A DNA stretch of 64,000 bases from Streptomyces zagrosensis (lineage in GTDB: Bacteria; Actinomycetota; Actinomycetes; Streptomycetales; Streptomycetaceae): the NCBI RefSeq assembly GCF_014203645.1, contig NZ_JACHJL010000001.1:124001-188000 (forward strand), in the 5' to 3' direction. Shown piece by piece: positions 10,353-19,108 of this stretch. A model generated the notes under the pieces. The model did no database searches. It was given only the letters and a program-made list of their open reading frames with translations, and had not been told where the DNA came from. Each line of letters starts with the position of its first letter. Position 1 is the stretch's first letter. The translations under genes and the position numbers were made by a program.

Positions 10353-10533
10353 GCCGCGGCACAACGGGCCCTCGCCATGCCGGCGAGGGCCCACCCGTTC
10401 CTGGCCCGCTGGTTCCGCACGGTGCACGGCGCACGGCGTGTAGTGCACCGTACTGGCTCACGGCTCACGGCGCATGGCGTGTGCGTGTGGTGCACGGCTC
10501 ACGGCGCGCACGCCGCATGAAGCGGCCCACGGT

Positions 10534-11397
10534 TCACGCCGCGTGCGCTGCCCACACCCCGGAGGCCGCCGTTGTCTCGATATAGCCGCTGATGTCGCGC
10601 GGCTCGCGCCCCAACGCGCGCTGGACGCCGTCCGATAGGTGATCGTTCTTGCCGGTCCTGATCTGGGTGAACAGCCGGTTCAACACCGCGATGAACTCCG
10701 GCGGCACGTTCGCCTGTGTCAGCTCAGTGGTGAACTGCTCATCGCTGAGCGGTGTGTAGCTGATCTCCCGCCCCGTCGCCTGGGCGATCTCCGCGACGAT
10801 GTCGCCGAAGGTCAGCAGCCGCGGCCCGGCCAGGTCATATGTCTGGCCTGCGTGTCCGTCCTGCGTCAGCGCTGCCACCGCCACATCGGCGATGTCCTCC
10901 ACGTCGATGAACGGCTCGCGGCCCGCCCCGGTCGGCAGCCGCAGCTCGCCGGCGATGATGGCTTCGTAGAAGAAGTCCTCGCTGAAGTTCTGCGCGAACC
11001 AACTCGGCCGCAGCACCGTCCACTCGGCGACCCCGGACTCCCGCACCGCCCGCTCGCCGTCAATCAGCATCTCTCCCTCGCGCGCCGACAGCAGCACGAT
11101 GCGCCGCACCCCGGCGGCCACGGCGCGTCCCGCGAACGCCTGTACCGTGCGCGCCGACTCCGAACTCGTCAGCTCACCAGGCGGTACGAGATACACCGCG
11201 GCCACGCCCGCAAGGGCCGGGCCCCAGGTCTCCTCGTCCTCCCAGACGAAGCGCGTCCGCCCACCATCCGCGGACCGCGATGCCACCCGCACCGTCAGGC
11301 CGCGTGCCGTCAGCCGCTCCACCACGCGGCGCCCGGTCTTGCCGGTACCACCCAGCACCAGAAGGTCTTTCCCCTGCCAAAGATCGTTCTCTGTCAT
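10534..11397 (-). CDS. NmrA-like NAD(P)-binding family protein
   Basis: A 287-residue Rossmann protein of the atypical SDR / NmrA group. The N-terminal LLVLGGTGKTGRRVVERL is the GxxGxxG dinucleotide site. The catalytic Tyr/Lys pair of classical SDRs is not obvious, as is usual in NmrA/QOR2-like redox sensors and quinone reductases; VLRPSWFAQNFSEDF is the family's typical middle motif. It is divergent from an AraC regulator, with 105 bp between starts, and this arrangement is typical of a regulator controlling its neighbour. Confidence 0.88.
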   Translation of the reverse strand: MTENDLWQGKDLLVLGGTGKTGRRVVERLTARGLTVRVASRSADGGRTRFVWEDEETWGPALAGVAAVYLVPPGELTSSESARTVQAFAGRAVAAGVRRIVLLSAREGEMLIDGERAVRESGVAEWTVLRPSWFAQNFSEDFFYEAIIAGELRLPTGAGREPFIDVEDIADVAVAALTQDGHAGQTYDLAGPRLLTFGDIVAEIAQATGREISYTPLSDEQFTTELTQANVPPEFIAVLNRLFTQIRTGKNDHLSDGVQRALGREPRDISGYIETTAASGVWAAHAA

Positions 11398-11502
11398 GGC
11401 CCCCAGTCAACCGGTCGGCTGGTAGACGAACCATGGTTGAAAGGCTCTGTGACATGTCCGCCCGTCTACGCGTCGCACACGTGTCCGTCTACGCTGACGC
11501 CC

Positions 11503-12540
11503 ATGGATGCGCTCGCCGATCTTCTGGACGGGGCACGGGCCCGGGGGGCCCTGTTCCATCAGTCCATCCTGACCCCGCCCTGGTCGCTGCGCTTTCTGCA
11601 CGGCACGCCGCTCGCGCTCGTCACCATGCTGCGCGGCGACGCCTGGATCGCGCCGGGCGCAGGCACGACGCCGGTGCCGCTGCGTAGCGGTGACATCGCG
11701 CTGGTGCGCGGCCCGCAGCCGTACACCATCTCCGACCGGCCCGGCAGCGCGCCCCAGGTGCTGATCCACAGCGCGGACTGCTGCACCACGCCGGACGGCC
11801 AGGACGTCAGCCAGGCGCTGACCTTGGGCGTGCGGACCTACGGGGAGAGCCAGGAAGGGTCGGCGCTTCTGCTCAGCGGCGGATATCAGCTCACCAGCGA
11901 TGTGGGCGAACGGCTGCTCGCGGCGCTGCCGCCGGTGATCGTGCTCACCGAGGAGTGCTGGGACTGCCCGCTGATGCCGGTCGTCGCCGAGGAGATCGTG
12001 CGGGATGCGCCGGGCCAGCAGATCGTCCTTGACCGGCTGTTGGACCTGCTGCTCATCTCGACGCTGCGCGCGTGGTTCGCCCGACCGGAGGCGGGAGCTC
12101 CGGCCTGGTACCGGGCGCAGAGCGATCCCGTGGTGGGGCGCGCGTTGCGGTTGCTGCACGACGCCCCGGCGCACGCCTGGACCGTGGCTGAGCTCGCCGC
12201 GAAGACCGGCGTATCGCGGGCCGCGCTCGCCCGCCACTTCACCCGGCTCGTCGGCGAGCCGCCGATGACGTATCTGACGGGGTGGCGGATGACGCTGGCC
12301 GCCAACTTGCTACGCGAGCCGGATACGACGGTGGAGACCGTGGCGCGGCGGGTCGGATACGCCAACGCCTTCGCGCTGAGTGTGGCGTTCAAGCGGGTAC
12401 GGGGCGTGAGCCCAAGCGCCCACCGGGCACAGGCCCAGCGGGCTGGGCGCTCGCAGCCTGGGCGCTCGCAGCACACACCGCCGAGCCAGCCAGCTCAGGT
12501 CCAGCCCTCCTCACGCCACGTGGCCCTGCCCCAAGCCTGA
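11503..12540 (+). CDS. AraC-family transcriptional regulator (cupin sensor)
   Basis: A 345-residue regulator. The N-terminal half is an AraC_binding/cupin-6-like domain (LRFLHGTPLALVTMLRGDAW, then LRSGDIALVRGP). The C-terminal region, about 215-300, has two HTH motifs (WTVAELAAKTGVSRAALARH and TVETVARRVGYANAFALSVA). The last 40 residues are a Gln/Pro/Ser-rich tail. The ATG at 11503 was chosen because the longer upstream frame lies antisense to the nmrA-like gene. It probably controls its own expression and the divergent NmrA-like gene. Confidence 0.9.
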   Translation: MDALADLLDGARARGALFHQSILTPPWSLRFLHGTPLALVTMLRGDAWIAPGAGTTPVPLRSGDIALVRGPQPYTISDRPGSAPQVLIHSADCCTTPDGQDVSQALTLGVRTYGESQEGSALLLSGGYQLTSDVGERLLAALPPVIVLTEECWDCPLMPVVAEEIVRDAPGQQIVLDRLLDLLLISTLRAWFARPEAGAPAWYRAQSDPVVGRALRLLHDAPAHAWTVAELAAKTGVSRAALARHFTRLVGEPPMTYLTGWRMTLAANLLREPDTTVETVARRVGYANAFALSVAFKRVRGVSPSAHRAQAQRAGRSQPGRSQHTPPSQPAQVQPSSRHVALPQA

Positions 12541-12845
12541 AACCCAGCCCCCAGCCCGTAAACCAAGCTTGAAACCCAGCCTCAGGCCCGTAAAACGAGC
12601 CCGTAAACCAAGCCCGAAAACCAGCTCCGAAGCCCGCGCACCAGCACCAGCCCCGGCCCCAACCAACGGCTGAGGCTCCGCGCCCGCCCCGGGTTACGCT
12701 CCCGTGGACATCGGCCGTCTGCGAGCGCCTGGCGGCCGAGCCGGGCGAAGGGCGATGTCGGGCCTGCGAAAAGTCGATGCAACCTGACGGGGCGGGTGGT
12801 GCGTATGGGTCACGACAGAACCCCTCCGACCTGACCGAGGACACC
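12541..12845. other. Intergenic region with AACCCAGC/CCCGTAAA repeats
   Basis: From 12540 to 12660 there are imperfect direct repeats built of CCCGTAAAC, AAGC and AAACCAGC units. The remainder should contain the promoter of the three-gene ECF sigma unit. No gene is seen. Confidence 0.4.
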
Positions 12846-13250
12846 ATGATCCGCCTGTCCAGCCCACGCCGAGCCGTTACCGCCGGGCTCGTCATCCTCG
12901 CGGCCATCGGGGTCGCCACCAGCGTTGCCGTCGCGTCGTCCGACGACTCCGGCTCCAAGCCCGCGCCCCGGCCCTCCGTTTCGGTATCGACGCCGGACCC
13001 CGTCGAGCCGACCGCCACCCCGGACCCCGTCGAGCCGACCGTCACCGCCACTCCGGAGCCGCCGAGCACGCCCGCCCCCGTGCCGACCGTGCCCGATGGT
13101 GCGCCGGAGCCGACCGCCACGTCCGTCCCTGTGCCGAGCGTGCCCACCGCCGTCCCAGAGGTGGTCTCGCCCGGCAGCCCCGTGCCGAGCGCGCCGGGCA
13201 CGGGCGGGGCGGAGCCACCCTCGACGCCGACGAGTCGCCCCGCTCGCTGA
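12846..13250 (+). CDS. Small secreted or lipid-anchored Pro/Thr-rich protein
   Basis: A 134-residue protein starting at the ATG at 12846 (GAGG upstream). A signal sequence or signal anchor covers residues 6-32 (RRAVTAGLVILAAIGVATSV). The rest is low-complexity Pro/Thr/Ser/Val, including two copies of a TPDPVEPTATP-like unit. There is no recognisable domain. Its stop codon is followed one base later by the sigma factor start, so the two are translationally coupled. The paired low-complexity membrane protein on the other side of the sigma factor suggests a cell-envelope-responsive unit (inference). Confidence 0.7.
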   Translation: MIRLSSPRRAVTAGLVILAAIGVATSVAVASSDDSGSKPAPRPSVSVSTPDPVEPTATPDPVEPTVTATPEPPSTPAPVPTVPDGAPEPTATSVPVPSVPTAVPEVVSPGSPVPSAPGTGGAEPPSTPTSRPAR

Positions 13251-13251
13251 C

Positions 13252-13818
13252 GTGGTCAACGATGACACCTGGGGGCCGGGGCCCAGCGCGCCGGCCCCCG
13301 GGCCGGGACCCGGTCTGAGTCCCGAGGAGTTCGACGCCTTCTACCTCGCCGCCGTGCACCGTGTCACCGGGCAGATCTACGCGATGACGGGCAATCTCAG
13401 CGAGGCGGAGGACGTGGTGCAGGAGGCGTTCATTCGCGCGTGGAAACGACGCGCCGAACTCAGCGCGACCGGCTCCCCCGAAGCATGGGTGCGCACCGTT
13501 GCCTGGCGCCTTGCGGTCAGCCGCTGGCGCCGTGCGCGATCCGCGCTCAACGCCTGGCGCCGACACGGCGCCCCCGCCCACGCGCAGGGGCCCGACCCGG
13601 AGCGCGTGGCGGTCATCGAGGCGCTGAAACGGCTTCCTGCGGAGCAGCGCCGCGCCATCGTCCTGCACCATCTGTGTGACCTTCCCGTGGAAGAGGTCGC
13701 GGCGGAGACCGGGGCGCCGGTCGGTACGGTCAAGGCGCGGCTGTCCCGAGGCCGCGCCGCCCTCGCCCGCCAACTGCGCGACCATTCCCTGCCGGCGACG
13801 ACCATTTCAGGGCGGTGA
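13252..13818 (+). CDS. ECF-type RNA polymerase sigma factor
   Basis: A 188-residue sigma-70 family protein with region 2 (FYLAAVHRVTGQIYAMTGNL, then SEAEDVVQEAFIRAWKR) and region 4 (RLPAEQRRAIVLHHLCDLPV, then EEVAAETGAPVGTVKARLSR) joined by a short linker. The GTG at 13252 has no good ribosome site of its own and follows the stop of the upstream gene by one base, which points to translational coupling. The next gene overlaps or abuts its stop and encodes a short-cytoplasmic-domain membrane protein that may act as anti-sigma factor. The regulon is not known. Confidence 0.92.
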   Translation: MVNDDTWGPGPSAPAPGPGPGLSPEEFDAFYLAAVHRVTGQIYAMTGNLSEAEDVVQEAFIRAWKRRAELSATGSPEAWVRTVAWRLAVSRWRRARSALNAWRRHGAPAHAQGPDPERVAVIEALKRLPAEQRRAIVLHHLCDLPVEEVAAETGAPVGTVKARLSRGRAALARQLRDHSLPATTISGR

Positions 13819-13820
13819 CC

Positions 13821-14360
13821 ATGAGCGACATCGAAGAAGAAGTGACCCGCGCACTGCGGGACGCGGCCGACCTGGCACGGCACTCCGCACGGCCGGTTCC
13901 GCCGCCCTCCGCCGTACGTGCCGCGGCCGAGCGCGCGGCGCGCCGCCGGGTGGTGGCGGGCGTGGTGGCCACGGTGGCCGTCATCGGCATCGGCTGTACG
14001 GTGCCCGCCCTGCTGACCGACGACGGTCGCACCACCCCCGCCCCACCAGCCGGCGGTGTAGGCCCCTCGGCCCCCGTGCCCTCCGTACCGATACCGCAGC
14101 CCATCCGGACGTCGGAGGAACCGCTGCCGCACCAACCGGAGCCGACCAGGTCGGGGAACGCGACGCCGGGCTCTGCCGACGCATCGCCCCCGGGAACCCC
14201 GGTCTCAGGGGCCCCCGCCCCCGCAACCACAGTCCCAGAAAGCCCCACCTCAGAAACCTCAGTCCCGAAAACCACAACCCCGCCCACCTCAACCTCGGGA
14301 ACCCTGGTCCCCGAAAACCTGAACCAGCCCTCGGTGCACGGCCCCACCCCCAACCCGTAG
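13821..14360 (+). CDS. Putative membrane anti-sigma-like protein with Pro/Thr-rich extracellular tail
   Basis: A 179-residue protein with three parts: a cytoplasmic N-terminus of about 45 residues (SDIEEEVTRALRDAADLARH), a single transmembrane helix (VVAGVVATVAVIGIGCTVPA), and an outside tail made almost wholly of Pro, Ser, Thr and Glu. The tandem position behind an ECF sigma gene suggests an anti-sigma or co-regulator role, but no zinc-binding ZAS motif (HxxxCxxC) is present. The ATG at 13821 has AGGGCGG five bases upstream; GTG 13815 is the alternative. Confidence 0.7.
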   Translation: MSDIEEEVTRALRDAADLARHSARPVPPPSAVRAAAERAARRRVVAGVVATVAVIGIGCTVPALLTDDGRTTPAPPAGGVGPSAPVPSVPIPQPIRTSEEPLPHQPEPTRSGNATPGSADASPPGTPVSGAPAPATTVPESPTSETSVPKTTTPPTSTSGTLVPENLNQPSVHGPTPNP

Positions 14361-14382
14361 GCGTGCGCGCTGTGGTGGGCGG

Positions 14383-15351
14383 TTACAGCCAGCCGCGGCG
14401 GGCCGCTTGCAACCCGGCCTGGAAGCGGGTCTGGGCGTCCATGAGCGTCATGAGCTGCGCCACGCGTCGCGTCATGGTGCGCTGGGTGATGCCGAGCGCA
14501 CGGATGATCGACGCGTCCTTCATGCCGCCGGCGAGCATGCTCAGCAACTCCCGGTCCCGCTCGTCCAGCGGGCCATCGGGCGGCGCGCTGACGGCGATCG
14601 GAGACGCCCGCTCCCACATCAAGTCGAAGCAGGTGACGATGGCCGTCAACAGCGGCGACGGGCGTACCAAGATGGCGGCCGATGACTCGCTGGCCTCAAG
14701 TACGAGCGGAATCATGGCGTTGGACCGGTCCGCGATCAGCATCTTCAGCCGCGCCGATGGCAGGCTGCGCGCATCCTCGCCCTTGGCGATGCAGTCCAAG
14801 ACGAAACCCATCCGACCGGGCAGTTCCAGGTCCGATGCGTCGTAGATGACGCGGCAATCGACCCCACGCCGTAGCAACTGGTCCTCGATGGGGTTCTCGG
14901 TCGATGAGGAACTGAAGTACGGCGGACAGTCCACGACCAGCATCTCCCGCTGGGCCCCGAGTTGAAGCTGCTCCACCCGGTCCCGCACCGCGTGCGGGCC
15001 CTCCACCAACTCGATCAGGTCTCCGGGGCTGTTCGCCGTCGCGCCCTGGAACCGTACGGACAGCTCACGGATGTGTTCGCGAAGCTCCTCAAGCTCCTGG
15101 TGCCGCCGCTCGGCCAGCGCATCGAAGGCGACACTGGGTGGGGCGGCTGCGTACCGGGCGGGCTTCCCGGCGAGCCGGGAGATCAGCCCAGCGTCCTCAA
15201 GGCGTCGCAGACAGGGCCGGACCTGGGCGGGCGTTGCCCCAACGGCCTCAGCGAGCTGCGCGGTCGTACATCGTGGAGTGGAGAGTACGTGGAGGTAGAG
15301 GGCGCTCTCGGTGGCGCCGAGCCCCACGGGCTCTAGCAGAGCATCCGGCAT
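14383..15351 (-). CDS. Transcriptional regulator with TrmB-like N-terminus and LuxR-type C-terminal HTH
   Basis: A 322-residue regulator. Residues 10-70 form a winged helix of TrmB type (LGATESALYLHVLSTPRCTT, then QVRPCLRRLEDAGLISR). The middle is a ligand/PLD-like sensor region (REMLVVDCPPYF, LRRGVDCRVIYDAS). The end is a LuxR-type HTH (ERDRELLSMLAGGMKDASII, then RALGITQRTMTRRVAQLM). The ATG at 15351 is favoured over the upstream frame because a TATGCT box ends six bases before it, consistent with leaderless translation. Such proteins frequently control secondary metabolism, but no target is adjacent. Confidence 0.85.
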   Translation of the reverse strand: MPDALLEPVGLGATESALYLHVLSTPRCTTAQLAEAVGATPAQVRPCLRRLEDAGLISRLAGKPARYAAAPPSVAFDALAERRHQELEELREHIRELSVRFQGATANSPGDLIELVEGPHAVRDRVEQLQLGAQREMLVVDCPPYFSSSSTENPIEDQLLRRGVDCRVIYDASDLELPGRMGFVLDCIAKGEDARSLPSARLKMLIADRSNAMIPLVLEASESSAAILVRPSPLLTAIVTCFDLMWERASPIAVSAPPDGPLDERDRELLSMLAGGMKDASIIRALGITQRTMTRRVAQLMTLMDAQTRFQAGLQAARRGWL

Positions 15352-15357
15352 CGGCCC

Positions 15358-15363
15358 AGCATA
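15358..15363 (-). promoter_or_regulatory. -10 box for leaderless regulator gene
   Basis: TATGCT on the minus strand ends 6 nt before the ATG at 15351. No -35 matching TTGACA is clear. The distance places the transcription start at or next to the A of the start codon. Confidence 0.5.
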
Positions 15364-15668
15364 GGAACCCACAGCGCGGGCGGCTAGTTGTGGCCATCGT
15401 CTAGCTTTCGGCATTCCGGCGGATGGCCATTCACGCTACGGTGCACGGAATTCCATCTGCCCGATTCATCCTGGCCAGAGAAGTCTGAGCGAACCATTTG
15501 CCCAGTGGTCTGGACCGTAGAAACCGCTCGTACCGCCTCAAGGTCGTCCGAGGGGTGTCAGCAGATCGCTCGGGGGCCTGCGAGACGTCGGAAGTACGCC
15601 GAAAGGACGCGTGAGGGACGTGATGTCGTGGATGCCGTTGATGACGTGAAGGACGTGAATTCGGCGTT

Positions 15669-16100
15669 ATGACCGTCACGAAAACGCCCAGCCTCGCGCA
15701 CAGATCCTTCAGCTTGCCCACCATCGCCGCCTCCGTGCCCACCGCACGCCGCGAAGCCCGGCAGTTGCTGGTCGCCTGGCTGCTCGCCGACGAGCACCCG
15801 CTGGCCGACGCCGCGCTGCTCATCCTCAGCGAGTTGGTCACCAACAGCGTCCGGCACGCGGCGGTGTCATCGCCGCTGTCCGATATCACGCTCACCCTGT
15901 CGCCGGACGCGCTGATCATCGCCGTCCATGACCGACACCCCACCCTCCCCGCCCCGCTCCCCGAGGCGCGCCCCGACGGCAGCGGCGGCCGGGGCCTGGC
16001 CATCGTGGCCGCCCTCGCCGACGAGGTGGGCGGCGGGCTGCGGGTGGCGCCGGACGAGGACGGCCTTGGCAAGACGAGCACGGTCCACCTGCCGCGCTGA
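15669..16100 (+). CDS. RsbW-like ATP-binding regulatory protein (HATPase_c_2)
   Basis: A 143-residue GHKL ATPase domain protein. The N-box is SELVTNSVRHA and the glycine box GGRGLAIVAALADEVGGGL. It is a second, distinct copy of the family seen at 9891-10352. No partner gene lies next to it. The ribosome site before the ATG at 15669 is weak. Confidence 0.85.
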   Translation: MTVTKTPSLAHRSFSLPTIAASVPTARREARQLLVAWLLADEHPLADAALLILSELVTNSVRHAAVSSPLSDITLTLSPDALIIAVHDRHPTLPAPLPEARPDGSGGRGLAIVAALADEVGGGLRVAPDEDGLGKTSTVHLPR

Positions 16101-16296
16101 GACCCAGTGATCCCAGTGCTCCAGCGATCCCAGTGATTCCGGTGGCCTTATGAACCGATGGCCTGGTGGCCTTCGTGCGGCTGGGCCCGCAGGCCCGGGC
16201 CCGGCTACTGGCTTGTCCTGACATGGGGCGGGCTGGCTGGAGATCGGTTGCAGGTGGCGGAAGTCCGTTGGACATGGGAGCGGACGGGGTCGGTCG

Positions 16297-16641
16297 TTAG
16301 GGCTCCAACTCGCAATCGCGGGTGGCGGTTACCGCCGTCAACAAGATCACCGAATCCTCTACCGCCCGTAGCGCGTGCCGTTCGTGGGGAATAGCCTGCA
16401 TCTGGCCCGCGATCAGTTCCCAGTCGCCGCTCTCCCGGCCGACCAGCCGCACATGGCCGTGCAACACCTGAAGGCTTGCCGCGGGCGGGGCGTTGTGCTC
16501 GTCCAACTCCGTACCGGCGACCAGCGCAATCAGGCTCTGCCGCAGGGGCCCGTCATGCAGGAACAGGTGCGCGCTGCGCCCGTGTGACTCCATCCTGGCC
16601 TTGTCGAGATGCTCACGGGCGAGTGCGGTGAGGTCGTCCAT
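16297..16641 (-). CDS. Small cupin-domain protein
   Basis: A 114-residue single cupin. LRQSLIALVAGTELDEHNAP and ASLQVLHGHVRLV form cupin motif 1, and ESGDWELIAGQMQAIPHERH with VILLTAV forms motif 2. Histidines in EHN, LHG and PHERH could bind a metal. The ATG at 16641 has AAAGGA upstream; the longer frame to 16740 is not supported. Function is unknown; similar small cupins often bind metal ions or small metabolites. Confidence 0.8.
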   Translation of the reverse strand: MDDLTALAREHLDKARMESHGRSAHLFLHDGPLRQSLIALVAGTELDEHNAPPAASLQVLHGHVRLVGRESGDWELIAGQMQAIPHERHALRAVEDSVILLTAVTATRDCELEP

Positions 16642-16804
16642 GGACCGTCCTTTCGCTGCGCTGGGCATGTCCGGTTTGACCGTACCGCGGGCCTGGACGA
16701 CCCGCGCGACTACCGTGGTACCCCGCGTGTGCGTGTGCATTCCGCGCGACCGCCGCCCGCATGGGCGGCCGGTCGCGCAACCTCAAGCCGAAGGAGCCGC
16801 AGCC

Positions 16805-17179
16805 GTGGCCGAGAACGCCTCTGACCTCGCGAACCCGCCCAGCGGGGACGCCGCCCCGACCGCCGTCCTGACCGTGTTGACCACCATCGACGCCAGGGAG
16901 AAGGCCGAGGCGCTGGCGCGCGGCGCGGTGGCGGAGCGCGTGGCGGCCTGTGCGCAGATCAGCGGGCCGGTCACCTCCGTCTACCGGTGGAAGGGCGAGG
17001 TGATCATCGGGCGGGAGTGGCAGGTGCTGCTCAAGACGACGGCCGTACGGTTCGAGGCGCTGGCTGCGTACCTGCGTGCGGCGCACGACTACGACACCCC
17101 GGAGATCATCGCGACGCCCGTCACCCACGGCGACCCGGCCTACCTGGCGTGGGTCGGCGACGAGACCCATCCACAGTGA
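16805..17179 (+). CDS. cutA: Divalent-cation tolerance protein CutA
   Basis: A 124-residue CutA1 family protein, a trimeric cytoplasmic protein linked to copper/divalent cation tolerance. Core motifs are VLTVLTTIDAREKAEALARG, ERVAACAQI, SVYRWKGEV and LLKTTAVRFEALAAYLRAAH, followed by YDTPEIIATPV. The GTG at 16805 is preceded by AAGGAG. Compared with the usual length of about 110 it has a roughly 15-residue N-terminal extension. Confidence 0.92.
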   Translation: MAENASDLANPPSGDAAPTAVLTVLTTIDAREKAEALARGAVAERVAACAQISGPVTSVYRWKGEVIIGREWQVLLKTTAVRFEALAAYLRAAHDYDTPEIIATPVTHGDPAYLAWVGDETHPQ

Positions 17180-17359
17180 GCCACCCATCCGTCGAGCGCG
17201 GGAGTGCGAGCCCGCCACCCATCCGGCCGCGCGGACGGTGCGGGGCCCGGCTCGCGGCCCGGTGGCGCGCCTTCGGCACGGTGATCGCCGGCGGCGACCG
17301 GTAGCGGCACCAACTACGCTTGGAGCTTCTTTCCGCAGCTCAGAGCAAGAATAGGTGCC

Positions 17360-18361
17360 ATGTCCGACCTGCCAACGCCCTCGATTCCCACCGCAGAGCT
17401 CCACCTTCACATCGAGGGCACGCTGGAGCCGGAACTGGCCTTCGCCCTCGCCCAGCGCAACGGCATCTCGCTGCCGTACGCCTCCGAGGACGAGCTGCGC
17501 GGCGCGTACTCCTTCACCGACCTCCAGTCCTTCCTCAACCTCTACTACGCGCTGATGGCGGTGCTACGCACCGAGGACGACTTCGCCGAACTCGCGCACG
17601 CCTACCTCGCGCGGGCCCGGGCGCAGGGCGTACGGCATGCCGAGATCTTCTTCGATCCGCAGGCCCACACCGTGCGGGGCGTATCGATCGGGACGGTCAT
17701 CGACGGCCTGTCGCGTGCGCTGGACGAGGCCCCGCAGACATACGGCATCACCACCCGCTTGATCATGTGCTTCCTGCGCGATGAAAGTGCCCAGTCGGCG
17801 CTGACAACCTTTGAGGCGGCCCGGCCCTGGCTGGATCGCATCGCCGCGGTCGGCCTCGACTCGGCAGAGGTGGGCAACCCGCCGTCGAAGTTTCGCGAGG
17901 TCTTCGAGCGGGCCAGGGACGCCGGTTTGAAGTGTGTGGCGCACGCGGGGGAGGAGGGGCCGCCCGGATACGTCTGGGAGGCGCTCGACGTCCTCGGCGT
18001 GGACCGGATCGACCACGGCGTGCGCTGCCTTGAGGACGCGGACCTGGTGGCGCGACTCGTAGCGGAACAGGTGCCGCTGACCGTCTGCCCGCTGTCCAAC
18101 GTACGGCTACGGGTGCACGAGCGGCTTGCGGATCACCCCTTGCGCGAGATGCTCACGGCCGGGCTGCTGGTCACGGTCAACTCCGACGACCCGGCGTACT
18201 TCGGCGGCTATGTGGGCGACAACTACACCGCTGTACGCGACGCGCTCGGGCTCGATGGCGCCACGCTGCGCACCCTCGCCCGGAACTCGTTCCTGGCGGC
18301 CTTCATCGACGAGGAGACCCGGGCCGGATACCTGGCGGAGGTGGACGCGTACGGGGGGTAG
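17360..18361 (+). CDS. Adenosine/adenine deaminase family protein, probably adenine deaminase type
   Basis: A 333-residue zinc TIM-barrel deaminase. Metal ligands are His15 and His17 (HLHIEG), His195 in HAGEE with catalytic Glu198, His219 in DHG, and Asp276 in NSDDPAYFGGY. From family knowledge, the SDDPAYFGGY form of the last motif and the GTLEPEL N-terminus are characteristic of the adenine-deaminase (Aah1-like) branch rather than true adenosine deaminases. It would turn adenine into hypoxanthine in purine salvage. It stands alone, with 179 bp before it. Confidence 0.88.
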   Translation: MSDLPTPSIPTAELHLHIEGTLEPELAFALAQRNGISLPYASEDELRGAYSFTDLQSFLNLYYALMAVLRTEDDFAELAHAYLARARAQGVRHAEIFFDPQAHTVRGVSIGTVIDGLSRALDEAPQTYGITTRLIMCFLRDESAQSALTTFEAARPWLDRIAAVGLDSAEVGNPPSKFREVFERARDAGLKCVAHAGEEGPPGYVWEALDVLGVDRIDHGVRCLEDADLVARLVAEQVPLTVCPLSNVRLRVHERLADHPLREMLTAGLLVTVNSDDPAYFGGYVGDNYTAVRDALGLDGATLRTLARNSFLAAFIDEETRAGYLAEVDAYGG

Positions 18362-18502
18362 CGAGGTGGTGCGCGATGGGAGCCACCCGGCCACCCCGAC
18401 CCCGCCTGAATTGTCTGGCCCGGGCGCGGCTCCCCTGGCGCACCATCGCGGTTCCCCCGACCGCTTGACTTCAACAATGGTTCAACTCCTACGGTCGGGG
18501 AC

Positions 18503-18958
18503 ATGGACTTCTCACACAGCGACGAAGAATTGGTCAAGCAGCCGATCGGCTACTGGAGTTGGGCCGCGAGCACGGCGGTCGTCACCTACATCAGGGCCGG
18601 CCTCCAAACGGTCGGGCTCACCCAGCCGCAGTGGTGGACGCTGCACCAGGTGGCCGAGAGCACGCACGGCAAAACGCGGGAGGAGGTGGCGGCCGTCCTC
18701 CAGGGGTACTTGGGCGTCGGCGACGCCCTGGGCCCGGAGATCGATGCCACGCTGGAGCGAGGGCTGCTCGTAGTGGACGAGGCCCAACGGCTTCAGTTGA
18801 CGGACGAGGGCAGGGCCGTCTACGCGCAGGCCGTCGAGATCCAGGTAGCCAACCGGGAAACGGTGCACGAGGGCATCCCCGACCAGGATTACCTCACCAC
18901 GCTGAAGGTGCTCCAGCGGATGATCCACAACACGGGGGGCGAGGCGTGGCACCACTGA
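18503..18958 (+). CDS. MarR-like winged-helix regulator
   Basis: A 151-residue protein with a winged-helix layout: WSWAASTAVVTYIRAGLQTV, then QPQWWTLHQVAE, a recognition segment KTREEVAAVLQGY, and the wing ERGLLVVDEAQRLQLTDEGR. This matches MarR-family proteins of Streptomyces that lack close characterised homologues. The target and ligand are unknown. Confidence 0.75.
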   Translation: MDFSHSDEELVKQPIGYWSWAASTAVVTYIRAGLQTVGLTQPQWWTLHQVAESTHGKTREEVAAVLQGYLGVGDALGPEIDATLERGLLVVDEAQRLQLTDEGRAVYAQAVEIQVANRETVHEGIPDQDYLTTLKVLQRMIHNTGGEAWHH

Positions 18959-19011
18959 CCACCATCCGGTGCCTGCTCCCGCACTCGCACCCGCTCTCAC
19001 TGCTTCCGCTG

Positions 19012-19083
19012 CGTTCACCGGTCTCACCGGTCTCACCGGTCTCACCGGTCTCACCGGTCTCACCGGTCTTATCGGTCTCACCG
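19012..19083. repeat. Tandem 9-bp repeat (GTCTCACCG)n
   Basis: Seven consecutive 9-bp units from 19021 to 19083, one of them varied (GTCTTATCG), preceded by a partial unit. They lie between the MarR-like gene and a gene remnant, in non-coding DNA. Length variation between strains is likely for such a minisatellite. Confidence 0.9.
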
Positions 19084-19108
19084 TGGCGTCGCCCGGGGCG
19101 GGCTGCCG

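Noticed and set aside
10639..11502. N-terminal extension of the AraC regulator frame
   Set aside because: It runs antisense through the nmrA-like gene and has no AraC-type sequence; the ATG at 11503 begins the real protein.
12389..13201. Long minus-strand ORF (270 residues) rich in Gly/Val/Thr
   Set aside because: It is the antisense of the Pro/Thr-rich secreted protein at 12846; the Gly-rich repeats are shadows of Pro codons.
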